From an uncultured bacterium (GTDB taxonomy: Bacteria; Margulisbacteria; Marinamargulisbacteria; SXXA01), in contig CAIPHK010000015.1 of NCBI GenBank assembly GCA_903864835.1, positions 62,001 to 126,000 of the forward strand: a stretch of 64,000 nucleotides of DNA, written 5' to 3'. The notes beneath the pieces are model-generated. The model worked only from the letters and a program-made list of their open reading frames with translations. It was not told the DNA's origin and did no database searches. Below, one piece after another: positions 52,461-61,143 of this stretch (its first letter is position 1; each line of letters begins with the position of its first letter). Made by a program: the position numbers and the translations under genes.

Positions 52461-53939
52461 TCAACTTTCTTTCCGATCTTTCATATGAGGAAATGCAATA
52501 ACATCCCGAATACTCGCAGAATTGGTCAATAACATGACCACGCGATCAATTCCAATTCCTAAACCGCCGGTCGGCGGCATGCCATACTTCAATGCTTCTA
52601 CAAAGTCTTCGTCCATCTGATGGGCTTCGTCCCAGCCCGCTTCTTGGGCCTTTACTTGCTCCACAAAACGAGCGTGTTGCTCAATGGGATCATTCAACTC
52701 AGAAAAGGCATTCGCAACCTCCATCTTAGCTATAATGAGTTCAAACCGCTCCACAAGAGCGTTGTCGTCCCGCTTCCTCTTCGCCAATGGGGACGTTTCC
52801 CAGGGATAATCAATGACAAAAACAGGCTGAATCAAGTGGTCTTCGACCGCTTTATCGTAAATAAATGCCAACAGCTCGCCCCGCATTGGCTGGATCGACG
52901 GATCTAATCCCAACCGTAACGCATGCTGTCGCAGGGTATCTACCGTCGCGTCAGGATCAACCCCTGCGTAGGTTTGCAGCGCATCAATCATCGTAATTCT
53001 TTGAAAAGGGGGTTGGAAATTAAGCAAATGCCCTTGATATTCGATTTCGTAGGTCCCGTGCATTTGAAACACCAAATGCGCCAGCAAATTTTCGGTCAGA
53101 GCCATCACATCATTATAGTCCGCATACGCCTGATAGAGTTCCAGGAGCGTATATTCGGGATTATGCTTAAACGAAACGCCTTCGTTCCGAAATACGCGCC
53201 CAATTTCAAATATCTTCTCAAATCCCCCAACAATTAATCGCTTAAGCGGAAGTTCCAATGCAATTCTTAAAAACAGATCTTGCCCCAAATCATTATGATG
53301 CGTTACAAACGGTCGCGCAGACGCCCCGCCATAAATAGACTGGAGTACGGGGGTTTCAACTTCCATAAAACCCTGGTCCGCCAGGTAATTTCTCAATGAA
53401 TGAATCGTCTTCGACCGCGTCATAAACACAGTTCTGACGTCTTCGTTCGAGATTAAATCGACATATCGTTGCCGATATCGTGTCTCTTTATCTTGCAACC
53501 CATGATATTTCTCGGGAAGCGGATGAAGCGATTTTGTTAGTAACTCAAATTCATGAATATGAAGGGAGACTTCACCTCGTTTTGACCGAAACATATGCCC
53601 CTTGAGGCCCAGGATATCACCGATATCTAAATGGGAAAGGTCGTCCAAGCGCTCAGTTCCCAGACGATCCACGTTTGCGTAATACTGCAGGGTACCCGAC
53701 TGATCCATCAAATTGCCAAACGTGGCTTTTCCATGCCCCCGCTTTGCGATAATTCGCCCCGCGACGACTACAATTTCAGGACGGGATTCTTCCACCCCAA
53801 GCGATTGATACGCTTCCAATACGGCCTGGACGCTGTGCGTTCGGTCAAATCTATAGGGGTACGGATTAATGCCCCTCTCACGCAACAGTGCTACTTTTTG
53901 TACTCGAACCTGCTCTTCACTCAAATGACCATCCAACAC
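52461..53939 (-). CDS. lysS: Lysyl-tRNA synthetase (class II)
   Basis: The 492-residue class II enzyme has an OB-fold anticodon-binding domain (about 30-150), motif 1 region, motif 2 FEIGRVFRNEGVSFKHNPEYTLLE and motif 3 GLGIGIDRVVMLL, with RQRYVDLI as the LysRS signature. GTG 53939 is favoured because AAGGAG lies seven bases upstream; ATG 53945 has the same site only one or two bases away, and the open frame extends to 53987. It lies 61 bases upstream of secD. Confidence 0.96.
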   Translation of the reverse strand: MLDGHLSEEQVRVQKVALLRERGINPYPYRFDRTHSVQAVLEAYQSLGVEESRPEIVVVAGRIIAKRGHGKATFGNLMDQSGTLQYYANVDRLGTERLDDLSHLDIGDILGLKGHMFRSKRGEVSLHIHEFELLTKSLHPLPEKYHGLQDKETRYRQRYVDLISNEDVRTVFMTRSKTIHSLRNYLADQGFMEVETPVLQSIYGGASARPFVTHHNDLGQDLFLRIALELPLKRLIVGGFEKIFEIGRVFRNEGVSFKHNPEYTLLELYQAYADYNDVMALTENLLAHLVFQMHGTYEIEYQGHLLNFQPPFQRITMIDALQTYAGVDPDATVDTLRQHALRLGLDPSIQPMRGELLAFIYDKAVEDHLIQPVFVIDYPWETSPLAKRKRDDNALVERFELIIAKMEVANAFSELNDPIEQHARFVEQVKAQEAGWDEAHQMDEDFVEALKYGMPPTGGLGIGIDRVVMLLTNSASIRDVIAFPHMKDRKES

Positions 53940-54024
53940 ACTCATTCTCCTTAAAAAAAAACCCGGCTGGACACCCATGGCATCCACCCGGAAACTATCC
54001 CCCCCACGATCTTCCGATTGGCAA

Positions 54025-54405
54025 TTATCTTACAAGGCCAGTTAACGCCTCAGCTTGGGTCGTAAAAATCTGAATTTTGGACGACATTTTAGTTATATCA
54101 AGAACACGTCGCACGTCCTTAGTGGGGTTGAGCAATACAAGCTTCCCGCCGCGTTGCGCCGCTTTTTTATGCCCTTCAAATAGAGCCCAAAGCCCAGACG
54201 AATCAATGTAGCTCACATTTTCCATATCAACGATCACATTGACGTGCCCGTCATCAAATACCGAGTTCACAACATCCACAAAATGGGCCTGATTCTCTAT
54301 ATCAAGCTCGACCACTCCAGCCAATTCTTTTTTCACTTCATCGAATTCAGCGCCAATTTGCAACCTAATTATCTTATCATCAACGACATTTTTGACTATT
54401 TCCAT
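54025..54405 (-). CDS. STAS-domain anti-sigma factor antagonist (SpoIIAA/RsbV-like)
   Basis: This is a 126-residue STAS protein. Its core IVDMENVSYIDSSGLWALFEGHKKA carries the DSSG motif with the phospho-acceptor serine, as in SpoIIAA and RsbV, which free a partner from an anti-sigma kinase when unphosphorylated. AAGGAG precedes the ATG. The product of the gene immediately upstream on the same strand (54506-57655) has both a PP2C phosphatase and an RsbW-type kinase domain, so it is likely the enzyme acting on this serine. Confidence 0.92.
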   Translation of the reverse strand: MEIVKNVVDDKIIRLQIGAEFDEVKKELAGVVELDIENQAHFVDVVNSVFDDGHVNVIVDMENVSYIDSSGLWALFEGHKKAAQRGGKLVLLNPTKDVRRVLDITKMSSKIQIFTTQAEALTGLVR

Positions 54406-54505
54406 AAATCCGTCTCCTTAATCGATCGAAAAAACGCCCATTTACACTAAGCCGCCGGCCTTGAAATTATTGGTTACCTTACCATACCTTCCAGCACCAT
54501 GGGTA

Positions 54506-57500
54506 CTACGATTTTGCGGGAAGGCATTTCGTCAACCACAGCTCCGTCCCGACCTTAGAGGTCCGCCGATACCGAACCCGATCCATGACCGTTTTGATCA
54601 AAAATACGCCCAATCCGGACCCCTCTAATTCGTCTAAATACTCCTCCCCTTTCGTTGTCCGAGCCCCCATACCTTGCCCAAAATCTTTGATTACGACCTC
54701 TAGGCGATCCGAAAAAATCATGAACTGAAATAAAATATCGCCAGTATCACTCCCGGCATACGCATGCTCAATCACATTGGCATGAGCCTCATTAATCGCC
54801 AATTTGATATTGAATATATCTTCTTCTGGAAACCCCATATCAATTGCAATCTGCTCAACCTCAGCCCTTACCTTTTTGATAAATTTTGTTGAACTGGTGA
54901 CTCGCATTTTTTTGACCCGTAGCGGCTGCTCGGTCCCCAGTACATGGTGGGCCATATCGGTCTTCAACACGACGATGCTAATATCGTCCGGTTGCGGCAT
55001 CCCTTTCATAAATTGAGACACATGAGAAAAGAGTTTGTCAGTAATCCCTTTCGCTGACTGATCTGAAAATTTCTTCAAGACGGCCTTCACACCCGCCACT
55101 CCAAAGCTATGGTTTTTGGAATTTCTCGCATCAACAATGCCGTCCGTAAAAAAGACCACTACATCTTTGTCGCTTAATTGAATCTCATGCTCGCCGTATT
55201 CAGAATCCAACAATCCACCCAAGGGAAATCCATCGGTGTCTAAAACCTCAAATTCGGCCCCGTTAAACCGCAACGCCGGCTCATGGCCCGCATTACTGTA
55301 TCGAAGCATCATCGTCGCGGGATCCAATACTGCGTAAAACAACGGAACAAATTTATCGATCACGGGATCCCGAAACAACACTTCATTAATTTTTTGCAAC
55401 GCAATTTTGGGAGAGACGACTTGTTGAAGCTGAGAATGCAACAAGCTCTTGAGCATTGCCATAAATAGCCCTGCGGGAATCCCTTTACCCACAATGTCCG
55501 CCACACAAATCCCGATCTTGCCATCATCCAATTTAAAGAAGTCATAATAATCCCCGCCCAATCCTCGTGCAGGGATAGAAATCGCGCCAAATAAGAAATG
55601 ATCCAATTCCGGCACCTGTAACGGTAATAATTTTGTATGAATTTCAGTCGCTATTCGAAGCTCTTGATCTATTTGCTGTTTTTTTAACGTTTCACGATAG
55701 AGCAGTGCATTTTGAATTGCGGTACCTGAAAGGGAGGTAATCGTCGTCAAAGTTCGGATGTCATCTTGGGTAATTTTGGGATTCATATTCCCGTATTTCC
55801 GAACGATACTCACCACCCCAATCAAATCATTTTTGACCATGATTGGAATACATACGTAGCTTTCGATTAATACTTTTACATCCGGACACACCCTTGGATC
55901 CGCGTGGTAATCCTCTATAAAACAGATATCCGCATTCCGCGACACAAACTCAGAAATAGTTTCGCCCGATTTAAATTGATATTCCCGCCGAATTTTGTCA
56001 GGGAAATTACTGTGAACTTTGGTCACCAACTTTTTCCCATCCTTGAGTTGAATGGCACCCGACTCGGCATTGACCACATTGAGAATGAATTGCATGAGAA
56101 CGCTCAGCATATTATCCAAATCCGTGATGGATTTAATAATGACGTTTACCTGAGAAATCGCCTCCAACCGCTGCGTCTTAATCCGATTATTTTTTTGAAT
56201 TTCGGTAAAGTCGCGAATCACCAATACCGTCCCAACGCGCTCCTTACCCCCGTCCATCACCGGAGTGGCATTAACTAAGTAAATGCGGTCTCTATGAATC
56301 ACCTCTTGGTTCAAATACGACTTCCGGGTACGCAAACTCTGACGATATATCGGATCAATACCCACCTCAACATATCGTGCGGACAGCTCTTCTTTCGTTA
56401 CGACGGCATCCCCGGGAATTTCCAGCAATTCCCTTGCCGCTGGATTAATAAATTCGACTTCACCAGCGTCATCGGTCATGATCACGGCCTCACTCATACT
56501 CTTGATCACAGAATCCATTTTAGATTTTTCTAGATTCTTAACGACCTTCAATCGCCCCAAATGGGAGGCCAACTGATTGGCCATTGTATGCAAAAAAGTC
56601 ATTTCGTTTCGGGGAAACGCATTTCGAGTTGTTGAACAAATATTGAGCATCCCAATTACTTCTTCTTTGAAAATAAGTGGCACATTTGCAAAGGACTTCA
56701 TTAATTCTTTTGAAGGGACTTGATTCCGGGATGGCCGATACCCTAGTTCCGTCGTCAATTTGACATGCAGGGGGTCGATGGCCCGCCGAACAAACGGGGC
56801 AATTGCAGAAACGACATTCGACTGAACACTATTCACAAATGCATCTTCCAACGGTTTATTAATTCGCGTAACGATTTCCCCACCGGACACAAAATCCAAT
56901 AAAAAAATGGCACAAATATCAAAATTCAATACTTTTGCGAGACTTTCAACCACCAGCCTCACGATTTGATAATAATCCAATGAATAGCCCAACGCATTTG
57001 AGGTGTCGTACAACACCGTCAATTCCAAAATACGTCGCTTGAGATCTTCTTCATCTTTTTGGATCCGAAGCTTAAGTTCCCGCTTATCAATAAGAAGGCT
57101 TTCAATCTTTTGGTGGATGTAGAGATCTTCAAGGGCCAATGCCACCCCTTTTGAAAACCCAGAGAACTCAGATTTCCTCACCTCAAAGTGAGCCATATCG
57201 GCCAATGGGGTAGCCCCCCACCCGCGAACAACTACTATGCCAAGAATGAGCTCGTCTTCAGAAATGAGGACCTGGAACAATATTTCCTTCGAACATTCGC
57301 CGTATTGGTCATGATCTTCTCGTTGCTGGAGCTTATCCAAAGCCAAGTATTTGGCCCGATCTGATATATAGATTATCCCAGAGCGCTCCGACTTAATAAG
57401 ATGCTCTTTGGTCTGTTGCACCAGCCAGGCCCGGTCGCGATCCCCCAATACCCATGCGGGGCCCACATGCCGAGTATCTACAATTTGCCCCTGGGTAGGA

Positions 57501-57655
57501 TCTTGCAAATAAATCGATATATACGTACCTGGAAATAGCACTTCGGCAACATCTGCAATAACCCGAGATATTTCCGAGCAGGAATGAACTCGCTCCCTGA
57601 GAGAGTCGCCCAGCGCCGACAGAGACGTTTGAACAGACGGTAACAGTGGGTGCAT
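54506..57655 (-). CDS. GAF-GAF-PAS-GAF-PP2C-HATPase switch protein
   Basis: This 1049-residue cytoplasmic protein combines sensing and output. It has a GAF-like domain (about 20-185), a coiled coil (185-215), GAF (215-370), PAS (380-490), GAF (500-655), a linker coiled coil, a PP2C/SpoIIE phosphatase (680-885; metal Asp in GGDYYDF D702 and VADIVGKG D720), and an RsbW-type HATPase (915-1045; N box NIKLAINEAHANVIEHAY, GSGLGVFLIKTVMD). Having a serine phosphatase and a serine kinase domain in one chain suggests a two-way switch of the adjacent STAS protein. The response regulator gene 17 bases upstream may feed into it. Confidence 0.92.
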   Translation of the reverse strand: MHPLLPSVQTSLSALGDSLRERVHSCSEISRVIADVAEVLFPGTYISIYLQDPTQGQIVDTRHVGPAWVLGDRDRAWLVQQTKEHLIKSERSGIIYISDRAKYLALDKLQQREDHDQYGECSKEILFQVLISEDELILGIVVVRGWGATPLADMAHFEVRKSEFSGFSKGVALALEDLYIHQKIESLLIDKRELKLRIQKDEEDLKRRILELTVLYDTSNALGYSLDYYQIVRLVVESLAKVLNFDICAIFLLDFVSGGEIVTRINKPLEDAFVNSVQSNVVSAIAPFVRRAIDPLHVKLTTELGYRPSRNQVPSKELMKSFANVPLIFKEEVIGMLNICSTTRNAFPRNEMTFLHTMANQLASHLGRLKVVKNLEKSKMDSVIKSMSEAVIMTDDAGEVEFINPAARELLEIPGDAVVTKEELSARYVEVGIDPIYRQSLRTRKSYLNQEVIHRDRIYLVNATPVMDGGKERVGTVLVIRDFTEIQKNNRIKTQRLEAISQVNVIIKSITDLDNMLSVLMQFILNVVNAESGAIQLKDGKKLVTKVHSNFPDKIRREYQFKSGETISEFVSRNADICFIEDYHADPRVCPDVKVLIESYVCIPIMVKNDLIGVVSIVRKYGNMNPKITQDDIRTLTTITSLSGTAIQNALLYRETLKKQQIDQELRIATEIHTKLLPLQVPELDHFLFGAISIPARGLGGDYYDFFKLDDGKIGICVADIVGKGIPAGLFMAMLKSLLHSQLQQVVSPKIALQKINEVLFRDPVIDKFVPLFYAVLDPATMMLRYSNAGHEPALRFNGAEFEVLDTDGFPLGGLLDSEYGEHEIQLSDKDVVVFFTDGIVDARNSKNHSFGVAGVKAVLKKFSDQSAKGITDKLFSHVSQFMKGMPQPDDISIVVLKTDMAHHVLGTEQPLRVKKMRVTSSTKFIKKVRAEVEQIAIDMGFPEEDIFNIKLAINEAHANVIEHAYAGSDTGDILFQFMIFSDRLEVVIKDFGQGMGARTTKGEEYLDELEGSGLGVFLIKTVMDRVRYRRTSKVGTELWLTKCLPAKS

Positions 57656-57672
57656 TCCGATGGTGCTGCTAG

Positions 57673-58050
57673 TTAACTGAGGGCCGGCAATCTAAAAATC
57701 TTCTCGATCACCGAGAGTACTTCTTCGACATCAAACGGTTTATAAATAACCCCATAAGCCCCAAGTTCGAAGGCATCCCGAAGCAATTCATCAACAGAAT
57801 ATCCTGTCATCATAATGACCAGAAGCATCGGTCTCAGCTTCTGAATTTCTTTAAATGTATCTATTCCTGAAATGCCAGGCATTTTCAAATCTAAAAATAC
57901 AAGGTCAACGGGCTGATCCGATTTGATGATATCAATACAGTCCTGGCCAGCGGTCGTTGTAATGGTGTAATACCCCGCCTGCTGCAAAACAAACTCAAAG
58001 ATAGAGTTGATGGATTGATCGTCATCTACGACAAGAATGGTTTTGGTCAT
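57673..58050 (-). CDS. Stand-alone response regulator receiver protein
   Basis: This is a 125-residue CheY-like receiver: acidic D9-D11 (LVVDDDQSI), phospho-acceptor D54 in LVFLDLKMPG, T82 in IMMTGYS and K104 in VIYKPFD. It has no output domain, so it works through protein contacts, most likely with the GAF/PP2C protein that follows 17 bases later. It overlaps the gene upstream by four bases. Confidence 0.94.
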   Translation of the reverse strand: MTKTILVVDDDQSINSIFEFVLQQAGYYTITTTAGQDCIDIIKSDQPVDLVFLDLKMPGISGIDTFKEIQKLRPMLLVIMMTGYSVDELLRDAFELGAYGVIYKPFDVEEVLSVIEKIFRLPALS

Positions 58051-58469
58051 AATGGTGTTATCCCCAAAGGGTCAGGCGGCGTCGATTGTAATTTGGAATC
58101 CGCCAAAAAGTCTACCAAATCCCCGGTCTCCCCATTCACCATATTAAAAACCATTTCGCTATACGCAACCGTAAACCATTGTCGCAATAGAGCATTCGAT
58201 AAATGTTCCGGCCAGACTTCAGGATCGACTTGCCATTCGATAAGCTCATTTGACAATAATTCCACTGATTTCTGATCGATTACTCGATCCAACTCGTCAT
58301 CCCCGTCGAGCGGAGGAATCAAATAGATGTGGCCATCTTGTTTCGACTTCTCACGAACCGTTTCGTGGATCTCGTCGGCCCATTCAGACCCAACAGCCGT
58401 CGACTTAACCCATTTAATAAAGGCCATTGTAGGCCTCAACGTCAGCGCCGCAGTTGATGAAAGTTCCAT
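58047..58469 (-). CDS. Unknown protein upstream of the response regulator
   Basis: This is a 140-residue soluble, acidic protein with no recognised family. It contains FIKWVKSTAVGSEWADEIHETV and IEWQVDPEVWPEHLSNALLRQW. ATG 58469 is taken as start; GTG 58502 extends it and ATG 58427 shortens it, and none has a clear ribosome binding site. The stop overlaps the response regulator start (ATGA), so it probably belongs to the same switch module. Confidence 0.6.
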   Translation of the reverse strand: MELSSTAALTLRPTMAFIKWVKSTAVGSEWADEIHETVREKSKQDGHIYLIPPLDGDDELDRVIDQKSVELLSNELIEWQVDPEVWPEHLSNALLRQWFTVAYSEMVFNMVNGETGDLVDFLADSKLQSTPPDPLGITPL

Positions 58470-58559
58470 AAGACCATTTAGTTTACATGATGACAGTACC
58501 ACTCGTCACACCTTGTCCAATTCCGGTATCTGTCTGGTACCATAGGCAAGTGCCCGCTG

Positions 58560-58635
58560 GCCGATGTAGCTCAGATGGTAGAGCAACTGATTCGTAATTA
58601 GTAGGTCACCGGTTCAATTCCGGTCATCGGCTCCA
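58560..58635 (+). tRNA. tRNA-Thr (anticodon CGU), CCA encoded
   Basis: Acceptor GCCGATG, D-arm GCTC-AGATGGTA-GAGC, anticodon stem ACTGA/TTAGT with loop TTCGTAA (anticodon CGT), T-arm ACCGG-TTCAATT-CCGGT, acceptor CATCGGC, discriminator T and CCA at 58633-58635. A weak promoter-like pair TTGTCC-N19-TACCAT lies just upstream. The pstC ATG follows 17 bases after the CCA. Confidence 0.95.
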
Positions 58636-58652
58636 GTCAAACCTAAAAAAAG

Positions 58653-59564
58653 ATGCGAAAAACCTCTCAATATAACCCAGAAGATCGAAATATCCGCCTA
58701 TATGAGGCGATTTTTAAACTCGTCCTCAAAGGTGCGGGAGTAATTATGGTGACACTACTCGTTGCACTGCTGGTCACCATTCTCTGGCAATCATGGCCTT
58801 CGATTCGAGAATATGGAATCCACTTTTATACGGGAAGAAAATGGGACCCCGTATTTAAAGAATATAGCGCGCTACCGTTCATATTAGGGACATTGGCCAC
58901 AACATTGTTGTCGCTGGTGATCGCGGTCCCCATCGCCATTTCCCTCGCGATTTTTTCTGGATTTTACGTAAACTCAGGTTTCTTAGCGTCAGCGATTCGC
59001 ACGCTTGTGGACCTATTGGCCGGGATTCCATCTGTTATTTACGGATTTTGGGGGCTATTTATACTTGTTCCTGTTATTCGAAAACTCGAACTATCCATCG
59101 GAATAGTCCCTTACGGCGTGGGGATTTTAACCTCGTCCATAATACTGGCCATCATGATAATCCCCTACGCCGCCTCAATCGGGCGGGATGTCATCACTAT
59201 GGTTCCAAACGATCTTAAGGAAGCGGGCTTGGCATTGGGGGCTACCCCGTTTGAAGTGGTCCACCGGGTTGTCCTTCCCTATGCAAAATCGGGATTGTTA
59301 TCGGGAGTACTCTTGTCGTTTGGACGCGCTATCGGCGAAACAATGGCGGTTACAATGGTCATCGGGAACGCCAACTTTATTCCCGGCTCCATTTTTGACC
59401 CGGCGAATACATTGTCCAGCGTCATTGCGAACGAATTTGCAGAAGCAACAGACCCGCTCTACATTTCCAACCTTGTTCACCTAGGCCTCATTTTGTTTGT
59501 TACCACCACAATCATCGGATTTCTGGGTCGGGCAGTGATTCGTCGATGGAGTGTTAATCGATGA
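58653..59564 (+). CDS. pstC: Phosphate ABC transporter permease PstC
   Basis: PstC and PstA form the membrane channel of the high-affinity phosphate importer. The 303-residue protein has six spans, an N-terminal polar leader, WDPVFKEYSALPFILGTLATT, GIPSVIYGFWGLFILVP, and the ATPase-contacting EAGLALGATPFEVVHRVVLPYAKSG and GRAIGETMAVTMVIGN, as in PstC. The start lies 17 bases after tRNA-Thr with only an A-run in front, no Shine-Dalgarno and no room for a Pho box. No pstS is present in the window. It overlaps pstA by four bases. Confidence 0.95.
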   Translation: MRKTSQYNPEDRNIRLYEAIFKLVLKGAGVIMVTLLVALLVTILWQSWPSIREYGIHFYTGRKWDPVFKEYSALPFILGTLATTLLSLVIAVPIAISLAIFSGFYVNSGFLASAIRTLVDLLAGIPSVIYGFWGLFILVPVIRKLELSIGIVPYGVGILTSSIILAIMIIPYAASIGRDVITMVPNDLKEAGLALGATPFEVVHRVVLPYAKSGLLSGVLLSFGRAIGETMAVTMVIGNANFIPGSIFDPANTLSSVIANEFAEATDPLYISNLVHLGLILFVTTTIIGFLGRAVIRRWSVNR

Positions 59565-60388
59565 ATCGGGTCGCATTTCGCCTTGTCAAAGACTTGGGAT
59601 TCCGCATTTATTTGGTCGCCAGCACGTCGGTCTTACTCATTCCATTGGGACTAATTTTGTATTACATCGTCAGCAACGGCATCACCGTGATCAATTGGGA
59701 CTTTCTAACATCGTTGCCCAAACCGCCTGGCGTCCTTGGCGCAGGCATCTCCAATGCAATCGTTGGATCGGGCTTATTGATTGGAATTGCAGGCGCACTA
59801 TCCATCCCTTTTGGGGTGGCCATTGGTCTTTTCCTTAATGAATTTTCTGAAACCCACTTGGCGAGCGCTGTCCGACTATGCGTCGAGGTGCTGCAAGGAA
59901 TCCCCTCGATCGTCATCGGAATTGTTGCCTACCTTTGGATCGTCGTTCCTTTGGGGGGATTTTCGGCTGTCTCTGGAGGGATTGCGTTGGCCCTAATGAT
60001 GTTGCCTATGGTTGTCCGCGCCACAGAAGAAACGTTAAAGCTCATCCCACATTCACTCAAAGAAGCCTCACTTGGGCTGGGTGTACCTTACTACCGGACC
60101 ATGATTAAAATTATCGTACCCGCCGGAGCAAATGGCATTTTAACCGGCGTGTTACTGGGGGTTGCGCGTGTTGCAGGAGAAACCGCCCCCCTCCTATTTA
60201 CCGCATTTGGCAATCCATTTATGACCGTCAATATCACGCAACCGGTGAACTCGCTGCCCCTGATTATTTACAATTTCGCAACAAGCCCCTATCCGGATTG
60301 GCAGCAAGTCGCGTGGGGCGCGTCATTGGTATTGATTATATTTGTACTCGGCCTCAGCCTACTCACAAGGACACTAATTAAGCGATGA
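59561..60388 (+). CDS. pstA: Phosphate ABC transporter permease PstA
   Basis: The 275-residue partner of PstC has six spans, ILYYIVSNGITVINWDFLT, GVAIGLFLNEF, VLQGIPSIVIGIVAYLWIV, the coupling segment LGLGVPYYRTMIKIIVPAGANGILTG and ARVAGETAPLLFTAFGN, typical of PstA. It overlaps both pstC and pstB by four bases. Confidence 0.95.
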   Translation: MNRVAFRLVKDLGFRIYLVASTSVLLIPLGLILYYIVSNGITVINWDFLTSLPKPPGVLGAGISNAIVGSGLLIGIAGALSIPFGVAIGLFLNEFSETHLASAVRLCVEVLQGIPSIVIGIVAYLWIVVPLGGFSAVSGGIALALMMLPMVVRATEETLKLIPHSLKEASLGLGVPYYRTMIKIIVPAGANGILTGVLLGVARVAGETAPLLFTAFGNPFMTVNITQPVNSLPLIIYNFATSPYPDWQQVAWGASLVLIIFVLGLSLLTRTLIKR

Positions 60389-61143
60389 ACAAACACATTT
60401 TAGAAATTGATCGACTCAACGTATCGATTGGCGCCGATAAGATTATCAAAGATATATCAATGGCTTTTTTTAGAAAAAAAGTCACGGCGATTATGGGACC
60501 ATCAGGATGTGGGAAAACCACATTGGTCCGGTGTATTAACCGGATGCATGAACTCATTCCCAATACCGTCGTAACCGGCAGTATCACCCTCTACCGAAAA
60601 AACATATATGAAATGAACCCCATTATGGTCCGCCGAGAAATTGGAATGGTGTTTCAGCGGCCCAATCCGTTTCCAACAATGAGTATCTATGACAACGTCA
60701 TTGCGGGCTACCTCCTGAATGGAATCAAACTCACGCGATCCGAAAAAGACACATTGGTCGAGAGTTCGTTGGCAAAAGCCGGACTATGGAACGAAGTCAA
60801 AGACGCATTACATCGCCGAGGCGCATTTCTGTCCGGTGGTCAGCAACAGAGGCTCTGTATCGCCCGCGCACTCGCAATGAAACCCCGAGTTCTCCTATTG
60901 GACGAGCCCACCTCCGCATTGGACCCCAAATCAACCGCCCATATCGAGGACCTCATCTCTGAACTCAAAGAGACTGTAACGATTATTATGGTCACCCACA
61001 ATATCGGTCAGGCATCTCGGGTCTCCGACTTCACCGCATTTCTATATCTGGGAGAGCTAGTGGAATATGGAACAACAGAAAAACTATTTACGGTGCCCGA
61101 TGACAAGCGAACGGAAGAATACCTATCGAGGAAATTTGGATGA
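60385..61143 (+). CDS. pstB: Phosphate ABC transporter ATPase PstB
   Basis: The 252-residue ATPase has Walker A GPSGCGKTTLVRCINRMHELIP, the PstB-specific Q-loop VFQRPNPFPTMSIYDNV, signature LSGGQQQRLCIARALA, Walker B LLLDEPTSALDP and H-loop VTHNIGQASRVSD. The wording LxxxxRMxxxxP after Walker A is diagnostic of PstB. It overlaps the kinase gene by four bases. Confidence 0.98.
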   Translation: MNKHILEIDRLNVSIGADKIIKDISMAFFRKKVTAIMGPSGCGKTTLVRCINRMHELIPNTVVTGSITLYRKNIYEMNPIMVRREIGMVFQRPNPFPTMSIYDNVIAGYLLNGIKLTRSEKDTLVESSLAKAGLWNEVKDALHRRGAFLSGGQQQRLCIARALAMKPRVLLLDEPTSALDPKSTAHIEDLISELKETVTIIMVTHNIGQASRVSDFTAFLYLGELVEYGTTEKLFTVPDDKRTEEYLSRKFG

